The translations under genes and the position numbers were made by a program. Positions 7,597 through 17,973 of a stretch of DNA of 64,000 nt are shown here, piece after piece; position 1 is the first letter of the stretch, and each line of letters opens with the position of its first letter. The notes under the pieces were generated by a model. That model worked only from the letters and a program-made list of their open reading frames with translations. It ran no database searches and was not told the DNA's origin. Source of the stretch: Chryseobacterium sp. ISL-80 (GTDB lineage Bacteria > Bacillota > Bacilli > Bacillales > Cytobacillaceae); contig JAGGQZ010000022.1 in NCBI GenBank assembly GCA_018613055.1, positions 44,044-108,043 of the forward strand, in the 5' to 3' direction.

Positions 7597-8067
7597 CTAG
7601 AAAAGCTTTCGGCGCTCGTCATCAAAAGCTTTGGATGCGATCTCCTTCTCGATTTCGGAATCCCATCCAGATTTGGCTTCAACGTTTGTTGCCGCCTTTT
7701 TGATTGTCAATTTCCTGATCCAGACCCCGACGATTACAGTTCCGATGGCAAAACCTGCAGCTGGCATTCCCCAGGCAATCCAGCCGCTAGTGCCGCCACC
7801 CGGTGTCCTTAAGGCTGCCTGCCCGTATTCATCAACATAGGATTGGATGATTTCCGGCTCTGATTTGCCGCCATTCAGCATTTCTACCACTTCGTCATAA
7901 TAAACTTTCTTGATTGAACAGGTGGATAGATCATGATCTGCATGACCCTGCATATCAAGCTGGGCAATGACATGCTTGAATTCCTTCGAGTTATACGTAA
8001 AAGCGGATGTCAGGCCAGGAATCAGGATGAAGCAAAGAAATGTCGCAACGATAATTTTCTTTTTCAT
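7597..8067 (-). CDS. ccmH: CcmH-like cytochrome c biogenesis protein lacking CxxC
   Basis: A 156-aa exported protein with a signal peptide ending near TSA, a soluble helical domain, then a TM segment (GMPAAGFAIGTVIVGVWI) and a short basic tail. The domain MLNGGKSEPEIIQSYVDEYG followed by LRTP matches the CcmH family pattern (MLxxGxSdxEI..Y...YG....PP). The family LRCxxC motif is replaced by STCSIKK, leaving one cysteine in the mature protein, so ordinary CcmH thiol chemistry is unlikely. The start at 8067 is chosen for its spacing from GGGAAGG; ATG 8073 shares the A of the ccmF stop. Confidence 0.82.
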   Translation of the reverse strand: MKKKIIVATFLCFILIPGLTSAFTYNSKEFKHVIAQLDMQGHADHDLSTCSIKKVYYDEVVEMLNGGKSEPEIIQSYVDEYGQAALRTPGGGTSGWIAWGMPAAGFAIGTVIVGVWIRKLTIKKAATNVEAKSGWDSEIEKEIASKAFDDERRKLF

Positions 8068-8072
8068 CTCCA

Positions 8073-10046
<1,974 letters not shown>

Positions 10047-10067
10047 ACAGATAACCACCCATCTGTT

Positions 10068-10517
10068 TTATTCCTTCTTGTCATTTTTGTACATTTCCTT
10101 ATGCATTTCGCTATCATAGTTCTCCATGTCTTCGCCTTCATATTTTGTCGGGCATTTCGTCTGGACTTTTTCCGCTTCGAACACTCCGTCTTTTTGGATA
10201 AAACCTTCGACTAAAACAATGACATCTTCGGAAAAGTTATCTGGCTTGATTCCTTTATGGAATACCTGAAGCGTTCCTTCGCCTTCTTCGTATAGTTCGA
10301 AACGAAGTTCCAGCTTATCAGCATCCCATTTTACTGATTCCTTATTGAGCAAGCCCTGGGTCATGATATAATCTCCTTCATAGTTCGATGCGTTTTTGCT
10401 CAGGTCCTCAATCGTAATTTCCTTGCTTCCTGCACTTGGCATTGTCGAAAACATCATGATGACGAACGCAATAGCTGCAAGTCCCAGCCCGATCAAGATT
10501 TTTTTGTTTTTGGACAT
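10068..10517 (-). CDS. ccmE: CcmE heme chaperone, cysteine (CxxxY) variant
   Basis: Membrane-anchored heme chaperone of 149 aa: N-terminal anchor (KKILIGLGLAAIAFVIMMF), then a beta-barrel domain containing VLVEGFI. At the usual heme-attachment site the motif is CPTKY (about Cys122/Tyr126) instead of HxxxY. Such cysteine variants are known from archaea and some sulfate reducers. The ATG follows GGGAGGTAGAAAGTG and shares one base with the upstream stop codon. A short acidic/lysine C-terminal tail follows. Confidence 0.93.
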   Translation of the reverse strand: MSKNKKILIGLGLAAIAFVIMMFSTMPSAGSKEITIEDLSKNASNYEGDYIMTQGLLNKESVKWDADKLELRFELYEEGEGTLQVFHKGIKPDNFSEDVIVLVEGFIQKDGVFEAEKVQTKCPTKYEGEDMENYDSEMHKEMYKNDKKE

Positions 10518-11476
10518 CACTTTCTACCTCCCAGCTTTTTAAGCAGTTCATTGTATTCCGTTTCCGTAATGCTTCCTTCCACAAGCATCGCCCGGAGTTT
10601 CGCCTTTTTTGAATCCGAATCAGATGATGCATTGTCCTGCTCTGGCTTTGAATTCTTTCTCTTCATGAAGAATATTAGGAGCACAGCAGAGATGATTGTG
10701 ATACTCCCGACTACCGTAATAACCAGCCACATAGGCATTTTCTCATCATTCTGTTTAACGGTGCCTGCCTTTTTGGCATCCCCGGCCATCTCCTCCATGA
10801 TCTCCGCGGTCGTCCTGTCGTCAGCTCGTTTGTATTCAAGCTTGATATTCTTTGCTTCACCGGCTTTCATTCCCTGGCTTTGATAAAGGAACATGTTCAT
10901 GTTGTAGGAATTCTTCTGCTGCTGCTCTGAAGCTGGCTCAAGCTTGAAGCTTTCCGAATTGAGCGGTTCAACAAAAATCAGGTTCAGCAAGCCGATTTCC
11001 GTAAAGCTTGTAAAATCGTAAGCCAGCTTCTTGGTGCCGTCTTTCTCGCTGATGCTATCGGTGTAGTACTCAATCACAAATTTGTATATCTCCCCTGGCT
11101 GGATTTCCTCACTCGTTTCCCAGGAAATTGTGCCTTTTTCCTGATCCAGCTCATATTCGATTTCATTCATTTCGGTGAGGTCCCGTGAATAATCACCGGC
11201 AAAACCAATCCTGAAATTCTCCTCATCCATCGGGAGCGGAACGACCACCTGGCCTTTTTGCGGCTGTTCAGCATTGTTTTTCAGGGCGCCATGATAGCCC
11301 ACCAGCAGTGGCAGATTCTTCTTCTTATCTTTCGGATGGTAGGAATACTCAGGCATCACCTGGATTGTGAGCTCCTCCATGTTTAAAACATCTGTTTTGG
11401 TCTCCGCACCTGCCAGACCTGGCAGCTGAAAAATGAATATTAAGATGAAGGACAATGCTAGCTGCAGAACTTTCAT
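10517..11476 (-). CDS. Uncharacterised exported membrane protein, first gene of the ccm operon
   Basis: A 319-aa protein of unrecognised family. A signal peptide (residues 1-24) is followed by a large extracytoplasmic region rich in beta-strand-like sequence (about 25-245), a TM helix (WLVITVVGSITIISAVLLIFF) and a cytosolic tail ending in a SHOCT-like helix pair (AKLRAMLVEGSITETEYNELL). It is the first gene after the Fnr-type promoter and touches ccmE through TGATG. The position suggests a part of, or an accessory to, cytochrome assembly at the outer face of the membrane. No catalytic motif is visible. Confidence 0.85.
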   Translation of the reverse strand: MKVLQLALSFILIFIFQLPGLAGAETKTDVLNMEELTIQVMPEYSYHPKDKKKNLPLLVGYHGALKNNAEQPQKGQVVVPLPMDEENFRIGFAGDYSRDLTEMNEIEYELDQEKGTISWETSEEIQPGEIYKFVIEYYTDSISEKDGTKKLAYDFTSFTEIGLLNLIFVEPLNSESFKLEPASEQQQKNSYNMNMFLYQSQGMKAGEAKNIKLEYKRADDRTTAEIMEEMAGDAKKAGTVKQNDEKMPMWLVITVVGSITIISAVLLIFFMKRKNSKPEQDNASSDSDSKKAKLRAMLVEGSITETEYNELLKKLGGRK

Positions 11477-11595
11477 TCAAATGACTCCTTTCTATATGTG
11501 GCGAATTCGTGAATATTTTCACAAGACAACTTGCATTTAAGAACGATTATTTTATCTATTGGCGTTTTTAAATTCCTGCGCGTGCTTTGCTACCT

Positions 11596-11641
11596 TATTT
11601 AAACCATTTCCGAGAGCCCTCAATCTGTGATTTAAATCACG
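11596..11641 (-). promoter_or_regulatory. Fnr-type box and candidate promoter of the ccm-nrf operon
   Basis: TGTGATTTAAATCACG at 11626-11641 fits the Bacillus Fnr pattern TGTGA-N6-TCAC. On the minus strand a -10-like TTAAAT/TAAATA lies at 11596-11602, placing the box about 42-45 bp before the likely start of transcription, as in class II activation. The first gene begins about 120 bp further on. Confidence 0.65.
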
Positions 11642-11724
11642 AAATTTCCGCCAGTTTTATCCGAATTGTGAACGGGGGGTATTTGCTAAATATACAAGTC
11701 TGTGGTCCTTTTACTATTGACACA

Positions 11725-11759
11725 ATAAAAAACCCCACTTCCTTTTTTGGAAATGGGGG
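11725..11759 (-). terminator. Terminator after the 59-aa gene
   Basis: CCCCATTTCC pairs with GGAAGTGGGG (one G-U pair) around a 6-nt A loop, followed on the minus strand by TTTTTTATTG. Confidence 0.85.
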
Positions 11760-11768
11760 TGTTACAAT

Positions 11769-11948
11769 TTATGAAGATTGCTCTGGTTCGGGATGGAATT
11801 TTGACTTTACAGGCTGCCCGCCACTTTGTTCATACTTCTTCTTGGATTCTTTGATTGGGTCATGCTCCATTCCAAGTTCAAGATCCTGGTTGTTGATTCC
11901 ATTCCGCGTCTTTTGTTCAGGATTGTTTTGCTTTGAGCGTTTTTTCAA
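11769..11948 (-). CDS. Small hydrophilic protein of unknown function
   Basis: A 59-aa protein beginning MKKRSKQNNPEQKTRNGINN, with no hydrophobic segment, rich in Lys, Glu, Gln and Asn and ending HPEPEQSS. The TTG start at 11948 has a strong GGGAGGG ribosome binding site 8 nt upstream, and a clear terminator follows the stop, so it looks like a real monocistronic gene. Composition and size recall minor spore or stress proteins of bacilli, but I cannot name a family. Confidence 0.7.
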   Translation of the reverse strand: MKKRSKQNNPEQKTRNGINNQDLELGMEHDPIKESKKKYEQSGGQPVKSKFHPEPEQSS

Positions 11949-11965
11949 AGTTTATCCCTCCCGTT

Positions 11966-12229
11966 TTAATGATCAAGCAAAATCATATTGTTCTGAACCT
12001 GCTGCAGCTGCAGCCTCATTCTGTGAAGCTGGTCACGCTGCTGTGCGTTCGCACTGAAGGCGAGCTTGGCAAGATCATTATAGGCATCCTCAATAGCCTG
12101 CAGGGCATTCGTGAAATTACCGTCATTATAATGCTGCTGAGTTGCCGCGCTTTTGTATTGTTCCTGGGCAAGATTGATTGCATCCTCACATTGTTGAAGT
12201 AGCTGGTCAACCGATTGACGTGTTGCCAA
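11966..12229 (-). CDS. ytzC: DUF2524 family protein, YtzC-like
   Basis: An 87-aa protein starting MATRQSVDQLLQQCEDAINL from a TTG preceded by AAGGAGGGG. It is mostly helical, amphipathic and glutamine-rich, with no membrane span, matching the small DUF2524 (YtzC) family next to ytqA in bacilli. Function unknown. The pair with the 59-aa gene downstream (17 bp gap) suggests co-transcription. Confidence 0.75.
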   Translation of the reverse strand: MATRQSVDQLLQQCEDAINLAQEQYKSAATQQHYNDGNFTNALQAIEDAYNDLAKLAFSANAQQRDQLHRMRLQLQQVQNNMILLDH

Positions 12230-12412
12230 TTTTAGCCCCTCCTTTTCTTGATGCTGAAGCAAGTCTGCTTCTTCTTTATTTTGTTCACAATAGATTTTCC
12301 TATCACGTTTTTGCCAATGTTTAATGTTGGCAATCGTTTTAGCAGCAATTTAAAATGCAGAATTCGAAAAACAGCTTTAATGCGAAACAGGCTTTTGTAA
12401 TCTTTTTGCAAT

Positions 12413-12441
12413 TGGATTACCCTATTCTAAGTGGTACAATT
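12413..12441 (+). promoter_or_regulatory. Candidate SigA promoter of ytqAB
   Basis: TTGGAT, a 17-bp spacer and TACAAT, ending 41 bp before the ytqA start codon. Confidence 0.5.
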
Positions 12442-12482
12442 TTTATTATTACTGACTGACAGGTTATAAGGAGGTTACTGGC

Positions 12483-13457
12483 ATGAAACAGGCCAACCCT
12501 TTTCCATACGCAACAGATGATAAACGATACCACACATGGAATTACCATTTACGGAACCATTTTGGCCACAAGGTTTTCAAGGTGGCGCTTGATGGCGGCT
12601 TCGACTGTCCGAACCGTGACGGCACGGTAGCCCACGGCGGGTGTACCTTCTGCAGCGCAGCAGGTTCAGGCGATTTCGCCGGTGACCGAGTAGAAGATCT
12701 CGGAACACAATTCAAGAAGATCAAAGAAAAGATGCATACGAAATGGAAAGACGGCAAGTACATGGCCTATTTCCAGGCTTTCACGAATACACATGCACCG
12801 GTTGAGGTCCTTCGGGAAAAATACGAGACAGTTTTAAAAGAGGAAGGTGTCGTCGGGCTTTCAATCGCAACACGGCCTGATTGCCTGCCCGACGATGTGG
12901 TTGAATACCTAGCTGAACTGAATGAACGCACCTATTTATGGGTCGAGCTTGGTCTTCAGACTGTCCATGAAAAAACGGCCAATTTAATCAATCGTGCCCA
13001 TGATTATCAGACGTACAAAGAAGGCGTGGACAAGCTCCGCAAGCACGGCATCAGGGTTTGTTCGCACATCATTAATGGATTGCCTCTGGAAACACCGGAA
13101 ATGATGATGGAAACGGCTCAAGAAGTCGCCAATCTTGATGTCCAGGGCATCAAGATCCATCTTCTCCATTTGCTGAAAGGTACCCCGATGGTCAAGCAGT
13201 ATGAAAAGGGCATGCTTGAATTTCTTAGCTTAGAAGATTATGTAAAATTGGTCTGTGACCAGCTCGAAATCCTGCCTCCAGAAATGATCATCCACAGGAT
13301 CACAGGAGATGGCCCGATTGAGCTGATGGTCGGCCCGATGTGGAGCGTCAACAAATGGGAAGTGCTGAACGCGATTGACAAGGAAATGAAACGGCGCGAC
13401 AGCTGGCAAGGTAAATTCTATACTGGAAACAAAGTGGTGATTGAAAATGAAGCTTGA
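12483..13457 (+). CDS. ytqA: Radical SAM protein YtqA (TIGR01212 family)
   Basis: A 324-aa radical SAM enzyme. The iron-sulfur cysteines lie in GGFDCPNRDGTVAHGGCTFC (about residues 35-54), with the unusual wide spacing of this family before CxFC. Downstream, EVLREKYE, LSIATRPDC and ELGLQT fit the radical SAM barrel. The ATG follows AAGGAGGTTACTGGC. It overlaps ytqB, and the same pair is found in B. subtilis. The substrate is not evident from sequence; the YtqA/YtqB pairing suggests RNA modification. Confidence 0.92.
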   Translation: MKQANPFPYATDDKRYHTWNYHLRNHFGHKVFKVALDGGFDCPNRDGTVAHGGCTFCSAAGSGDFAGDRVEDLGTQFKKIKEKMHTKWKDGKYMAYFQAFTNTHAPVEVLREKYETVLKEEGVVGLSIATRPDCLPDDVVEYLAELNERTYLWVELGLQTVHEKTANLINRAHDYQTYKEGVDKLRKHGIRVCSHIINGLPLETPEMMMETAQEVANLDVQGIKIHLLHLLKGTPMVKQYEKGMLEFLSLEDYVKLVCDQLEILPPEMIIHRITGDGPIELMVGPMWSVNKWEVLNAIDKEMKRRDSWQGKFYTGNKVVIENEA

Positions 13458-14019
13458 GAGGATTCTTCCATTTGCACGGAATCTCCTTGAACTTGCCGTT
13501 AAACCAGGGGATATTGCGGTGGATGCTACTGTTGGAAATGGGCATGATACGTTATTTTTGGCTAATCTCGTAGGCCCTGCCGGCCGTATTTACGGCTTTG
13601 ACATTCAGGATGAAGCGCTTATGTCCTGTAAAACAAAGCTTCGCGAGCACGAAATGCAGGATCAGGTTACCCTGTTCCATACTGGACATGAAAACATCGC
13701 AGAATGCATTCCCCCACTCCATTTCGGTAAAATAACCGGTGCCGTTTTTAACCTTGGCTATCTGCCAGGCGGAGACAAAAACATCGTCACCGTACCCGAA
13801 ACCACCATCCATGCCATCGACCAGCTGCTCGAAATCATGGCACCAGAAGGCATCATCGTGATCGTGATTTACCACGGACACCCGGAAGGCAAAGTAGAAC
13901 GGGAATATTTATTGCGTTATGTAAAATCACTGGATCAAAACATCGCACACGTATTAGAGTATAAATTCCTGAACCAAAAGAACAATCCTCCGTTTATTAT
14001 TGCGATTGAGAAGAGATAA
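13447..14019 (+). CDS. ytqB: Class I SAM-dependent methyltransferase YtqB
   Basis: Methyltransferase of about 190 aa with the SAM-binding loop DATVGNGHDTLFLA (about residues 25-38), an acidic end of strand 2 (YGFDIQ) and a GAVFNLGYLPGGDK segment matching the YtqB (rRNA methyltransferase-like) family. ATG 13447 is preferred over TTG 13441. It overlaps the ytqA stop by 11 bp. The likely substrate is RNA, judged by family only. Confidence 0.9.
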   Translation: MKLERILPFARNLLELAVKPGDIAVDATVGNGHDTLFLANLVGPAGRIYGFDIQDEALMSCKTKLREHEMQDQVTLFHTGHENIAECIPPLHFGKITGAVFNLGYLPGGDKNIVTVPETTIHAIDQLLEIMAPEGIIVIVIYHGHPEGKVEREYLLRYVKSLDQNIAHVLEYKFLNQKNNPPFIIAIEKR

Positions 14020-14046
14020 GGTCCTTCATTATGAAGGATCCTTTTT
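14020..14046 (+). terminator. Terminator of ytqAB
   Basis: GGTCCTTC/GAAGGATC hairpin with a 5-nt loop followed by CTTTTTAC, directly after the ytqB stop. Confidence 0.85.
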
Positions 14047-14103
14047 ACGTACTCAAAAATGCTGAATGAACAACTCCCTTTTATCCAACGCTTTCAGATC
14101 ATT

Positions 14104-14360
14104 CTATCGGACAATCGGATTGATCTTTTCTCATTGTGTGTTCATTAGAAGGGCCCTATCGGACAAATCGATGGCTCTTTTCTAAATTTCTGTCCGTTAG
14201 ACGGGCTCTATTGGACAAATGAGCGGCTCTTTTCTAAATTTCTGTCCGTTAGACGGGCTCTATCGGACAAATCTGCAACCTCTTTATCATTTTGTGTCCG
14301 TTAGAAGAGCTCTATTGGACAAATCGACACCCCTTTTTTCAATTTTTGTCCTATAGAGCC
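14104..14360. repeat. Intergenic array D, exact 52-bp period
   Basis: CTAT(C/T)GGACAA begins at 14104, 14156, 14208, 14260 and 14312, exactly 52 bp apart. Each unit also holds an inverted half (TGTCCGTTAGA), so GGACA and TGTCC alternate. The array ends with an inverted copy of the unit head, gtcctatagagcc at 14348-14360. It fills the gap between convergent ytqB and ytpB, where no gene is seen. Confidence 0.85.
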
Positions 14361-14420
14361 GACACACCCTAAATTCAATTGCTCCAGTTGCTCCAGTTTA
14401 CTTTATTTTCTCCACATACT

Positions 14421-14447
14421 TAAAAGCCAGGGTAAATCCCCCTGGCT
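14421..14447 (-). terminator. Terminator of ytpA-ytpB
   Basis: Perfect 8-bp stem AGCCAGGG/CCCTGGCT followed on the minus strand by TTTTAAG. Confidence 0.75.
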
Positions 14448-14453
14448 ACCACC

Positions 14454-15548
14454 TTATTTTATAAACGCCTTCACGACTCCCGACGGCACCCACCTCTGCA
14501 ATGACCGATAAGCTCGTCCATTAACATAAAAGAAGTAGCTGACGGGGCCGGCTGTCTTGATCATTTCCCTGGCGAGCTTCCTGATTCTTTCCTGTCGCCT
14601 TACTTTTTCATCGGACAGATAAACGCCTAGCAGCCCGCGGTTGATCAGTTTGTGGAATTTCCGATGCGGCAATCGAGCTGTGTGCTGGTCGGCATTTTCA
14701 ACAAAATGCCGCAGCCTCTCAAACAAAGCTTCTTCATTTTCATAATAGAAGCAGAAGTTAAGATCGCCGCCTTCGCGGTCCTCTTCCTGGTCGATGAAAT
14801 AATCCAGAAGGATGTGCAGCCCTTGTATGTATGGAAAATAACCGTTGCGGATGCTGTCGGCATATTCCGGCTTGAAATCATCGCGAAGAGCGTAGGATAC
14901 GAGACAAAAAATGCCGAGCGTTGATCCGGTGCAGGCTGAGAATTCGTACCATTCCATGTCGGGAATATTTTCACGATGGGCATCGAACCATGTTTGCAAT
15001 CTCGGCACACGCTCTTTCACATCGACATGCTTATGTATCTGCAAATCACAATAATAATCGCAAAGTTCAACCAGGTGCTTCTTAATATCCTGATAATGAC
15101 CAAGACCGGCAAGGACTTCGCGGCAAACGGTCACCAGTTCAATCAGATACCCGCCATCATTCTGGTCTTCCCGCTCGCGATAATAATTTTTCAACTGGTT
15201 GTCCAGGCTGAGAGCATCTGCCATCGACTCATGCAGCGCCGCAAAATCCACCGGATCCAGCGATGTGCTGCGGTCACAAAGATTATCGAGATAATCGCTG
15301 ATCGTCTGGTACGCCACAATGAACCGGATGGCCTCTTTATATTGTTTTTTAGCGGTCAGACTTAAAATCGAGCCGCCTTCACAATGGAAAGTTTTGTGCT
15401 CGATGCTTGCCAGTGCCTGCCTCCTGAGTTCAGGATTCGGGATCTCCTCCGCCCTGCTTTTCCAGTATGCCAGCTCCCGGTGTACCTGTGGCAGGACTTT
15501 TCTGTACACTCGGTACATCAAACTAATGGGCATTGATGGGATCATCAT
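14454..15548 (-). CDS. ytpB: Tetraprenyl-beta-curcumene synthase YtpB
   Basis: A 364-aa protein of the DUF2600 (YtpB) family, large terpene cyclases that convert tetraprenyl diphosphate to tetraprenyl-beta-curcumene, precursor of sesquarterpenes (sporulenes). Features are acidic patches such as SDYLDNLCDRST near residue 85 (aspartate-rich, consistent with Mg-diphosphate binding) and YFIDQEEDREGGD near 240. Length is normal. It follows ytpA on the same strand, as in B. subtilis. Confidence 0.88.
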   Translation of the reverse strand: MMIPSMPISLMYRVYRKVLPQVHRELAYWKSRAEEIPNPELRRQALASIEHKTFHCEGGSILSLTAKKQYKEAIRFIVAYQTISDYLDNLCDRSTSLDPVDFAALHESMADALSLDNQLKNYYREREDQNDGGYLIELVTVCREVLAGLGHYQDIKKHLVELCDYYCDLQIHKHVDVKERVPRLQTWFDAHRENIPDMEWYEFSACTGSTLGIFCLVSYALRDDFKPEYADSIRNGYFPYIQGLHILLDYFIDQEEDREGGDLNFCFYYENEEALFERLRHFVENADQHTARLPHRKFHKLINRGLLGVYLSDEKVRRQERIRKLAREMIKTAGPVSYFFYVNGRAYRSLQRWVPSGVVKAFIK

Positions 15549-15573
15549 GCTGCAGTTTCACCCCTTTTTCTTT

Positions 15574-16377
15574 CTAATAAACATATCCAATTGCCTTCAG
15601 CTGGCTCATGACAAAATCATGCGCATAGTCAAAAACCTCTTCACGTTCAGGCTCATTAAAGACTTCGTGATAGCATTTCGGCCATTCTTTATATCGTTTT
15701 TCTGAAAGCGGGGCATTGTTGAACCATTCTTTAACCGCACGTTTATCGACAATCTTATCATCCCCGCCCTGCAGAAGCAGTGTCGGTACGTCCTGGACTT
15801 TATCCATGTTATCAAACGCCAGCTCCATTGCAGCTGCCAGTTCGCGGTACCAGCGCACTGATACCTTGGTAATGTATAATGAATCATTCGCGTCGACTGC
15901 CCTGACATCCTCATTCCTGGTTGCCATCTCGACAGATAAACCAGGTGAAATCCTAAATGTCGGTACAATGACATTCAGGCCGTGCGAGAGCATATCCAGC
16001 ATTTTCGAAGGATACTTCACCAATCCCAGGCACGGAGATGACAATATCAATCCGGCAAGTTCCACACGTTGCTCCTGCAGCAAGCGGATGGCAACCAGCC
16101 CGCCCATGCTGTGGCCCAGCAGAAACACTGGGAGGTCAAAGTCATAAGCTGCTTCTATCCACTCTTTTACTTCCAAAATATATTCATCAAAGGAATCAAT
16201 ATGGCCACGGTTTGCTCTTGTTGTCATGCCCTGTCCTGGCAAATCACCCATTATGACATGAAATCCGGATGAGCGCCAGGCTTCAATCAGCCAGCCATAC
16301 CGGCGATGATGCTCCAGCGCTCCATGAATCATGACAATCACAGCCTTAGCATCCCCATCAGCTTCCCATTTCCACAT
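15574..16377 (-). CDS. ytpA: Alpha/beta hydrolase, YtpA phospholipase-like
   Basis: Serine hydrolase of 267 aa. The nucleophile elbow GHSMGG (about residues 86-91), oxyanion region IHGALEHHRRYG, acid in GGDDKIVD (about 205-212) and histidine in KCYHEVF near the end complete a lysophospholipase-like triad. In B. subtilis YtpA is linked to bacilysocin formation. The start MWKWEADGD at 16377 is chosen for its spacing from GGGGGA and agreement with the B. subtilis N-terminus; upstream in-frame codons exist. Confidence 0.88.
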   Translation of the reverse strand: MWKWEADGDAKAVIVMIHGALEHHRRYGWLIEAWRSSGFHVIMGDLPGQGMTTRANRGHIDSFDEYILEVKEWIEAAYDFDLPVFLLGHSMGGLVAIRLLQEQRVELAGLILSSPCLGLVKYPSKMLDMLSHGLNVIVPTFRISPGLSVEMATRNEDVRAVDANDSLYITKVSVRWYRELAAAMELAFDNMDKVQDVPTLLLQGGDDKIVDKRAVKEWFNNAPLSEKRYKEWPKCYHEVFNEPEREEVFDYAHDFVMSQLKAIGYVY

Positions 16378-16482
16378 GACCATTCCCCCACTCAAATACT
16401 TTTTCTTTCTTTAAAAGAACTATAATATATAATTAATGAAAAATAAAAACGAAAGCATTATAAAATTACAGGAGTGTGTACA

Positions 16483-17004
16483 ATGATTTATCCTTACAAT
16501 GGCAAAACACCTAAAATAGCAGATTCCGCTTTTATCGCGGATTATGTAACAATCTCCGGAGATGTCGAAATCGGTGAGGAATCGAGTGTCTGGTTCAATA
16601 CCTCAATCCGAGGCGATGTCGCCCCGACGATCATTGGCAATAAAGTGAACATCCAGGATAACTCGGTCCTGCATCAAAGCCCAAATAACCCCTTGATCCT
16701 CGAAGACGAAGTGACGGTCGGACATCAGGTCGTCCTCCACAGCTGCATCATCAGGAAAAAAGCATTGATTGGGATGGGTTCGATCATCCTTGACCAGGCT
16801 GAAATCGGCGAAGGCGCTTTTATCGGTGCCGGCAGCCTTGTTCCGCAGGGAAAGAAGATTCCGCCCAATACACTTGCTTTCGGACGTCCGGCAAAAGTCA
16901 TCCGTGAATTGAACGAAGACGATATCCAGGATATGGAACGTATTTCCAGAGAGTACGCCGAAAAAGGACAATACTATAAAAGTTTGAAGAACAAAGGTGA
17001 ATGA
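16483..17004 (+). CDS. ytoA: Gamma-carbonic anhydrase family protein YtoA
   Basis: A 173-aa left-handed beta-helix protein with hexapeptide-repeat sequence through most of its length (VTISGDVEIGEESSVWFN onward, VTVGHQVVLHSC, LIGMGSIILD). Histidines at HQ, GH and HS in the middle turns fit a trimeric metal site as in gamma-carbonic anhydrases. Enzymatic activity cannot be judged from sequence. The ATG lies 8 nt after AGGAG. Transcribed divergently from ytpA. Confidence 0.9.
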   Translation: MIYPYNGKTPKIADSAFIADYVTISGDVEIGEESSVWFNTSIRGDVAPTIIGNKVNIQDNSVLHQSPNNPLILEDEVTVGHQVVLHSCIIRKKALIGMGSIILDQAEIGEGAFIGAGSLVPQGKKIPPNTLAFGRPAKVIRELNEDDIQDMERISREYAEKGQYYKSLKNKGE

Positions 17005-17085
17005 TTTGCTAAAAAAACTCCCTCACCAGTCCGATACTAAATAATATAATATACCCTATTATTTTCGAAATATGCGGACGGGGTG

Positions 17086-17970
17086 ATGGATGTGGACAAA
17101 CTGTATTTACCTCTTGCAGCAATTATCCCATTGCTGCTCATGTTTTATATATTGATCCGAAAACAAAATAGCATGATGAAATCCATCCTGATGTTCCTGT
17201 TTGTTTTTACTTCAATCGTTGGTGCTTTCCTCCTCGAGAACCTGCAGGCTTCACATGTAGCCCAGGCTGTACAGTCGGTGAAAGACTGGCTTGATGAGCC
17301 TGTACCCAGGGCAGAAAAGGCACCTGCTCCCACAGAAGAGAGCGAACCTAAGATCATCCCCATCAAAAAGCAGGTACTCTTGGAGGCACCGACCATCTGG
17401 CAAATGCCTGAGCTCCCGAGAGGATGTGAGGTCACGAGCCTGGCCATGCTCCTCATTCATCAGGGTGTACAAGTGGACAAGCTGACACTCGCCAGTGAAG
17501 TCAGGAAAAACCCGGCTGAGTACCGCCTCAATGATGGAAAAATCTATTTTGGCGACCCGAATGAGGGCTTTGTCGGCAACATGTACACATACACAGAACC
17601 GGGGCTCGGAGTCTATCATAAGCCAATTGCTGAACTGGCAGAAAAGTATCTTCCAGACAAAATAAAAGATCTGACCGGTGCAGAATTCCAGGAGTTGAAA
17701 ACCCACCTGTCAGATGGCAGGCCAGTTTGGGTGATCATTAACACTGAATACAAAAAGCTGGACGACAGTTTTTTTCAGACATGGTACACACCAAATGGAC
17801 ATGTCAAAGTTACAACAAAAGAGCATTCCGTCCTGGTGACAGGCTATGACGAAAACTTCATCTACTTCAACGATCCTTTGACGGTTGAAAAAAATAAAAA
17901 AGCACCCATTAAGGACTTCGCAGAAGCCTGGGTGCAGATGGGAAGGCAGGCCATCACCTACCTTCCCTGA
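17086..17970 (+). CDS. Membrane-anchored C39-like cysteine peptidase
   Basis: A protein of about 294 aa with two N-terminal hydrophobic segments (YLPLAAIIPLLLMFYILI and MFLFVFTSIVGAFLL), a proline/acidic linker, and a C-terminal Peptidase_C39_2-type domain. The catalytic Cys is in LPRGCEVTSLAM (about residue 115) and the His in KEHSVLVTGYDE (about 255), followed by FNDP. The papain-like domain probably acts outside the membrane. GTG 17083, ATG 17086 and GTG 17092 are all possible starts. Convergent with asnB. Substrate unknown. Confidence 0.85.
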   Translation: MDVDKLYLPLAAIIPLLLMFYILIRKQNSMMKSILMFLFVFTSIVGAFLLENLQASHVAQAVQSVKDWLDEPVPRAEKAPAPTEESEPKIIPIKKQVLLEAPTIWQMPELPRGCEVTSLAMLLIHQGVQVDKLTLASEVRKNPAEYRLNDGKIYFGDPNEGFVGNMYTYTEPGLGVYHKPIAELAEKYLPDKIKDLTGAEFQELKTHLSDGRPVWVIINTEYKKLDDSFFQTWYTPNGHVKVTTKEHSVLVTGYDENFIYFNDPLTVEKNKKAPIKDFAEAWVQMGRQAITYLP

Positions 17971-17973
17971 TTT

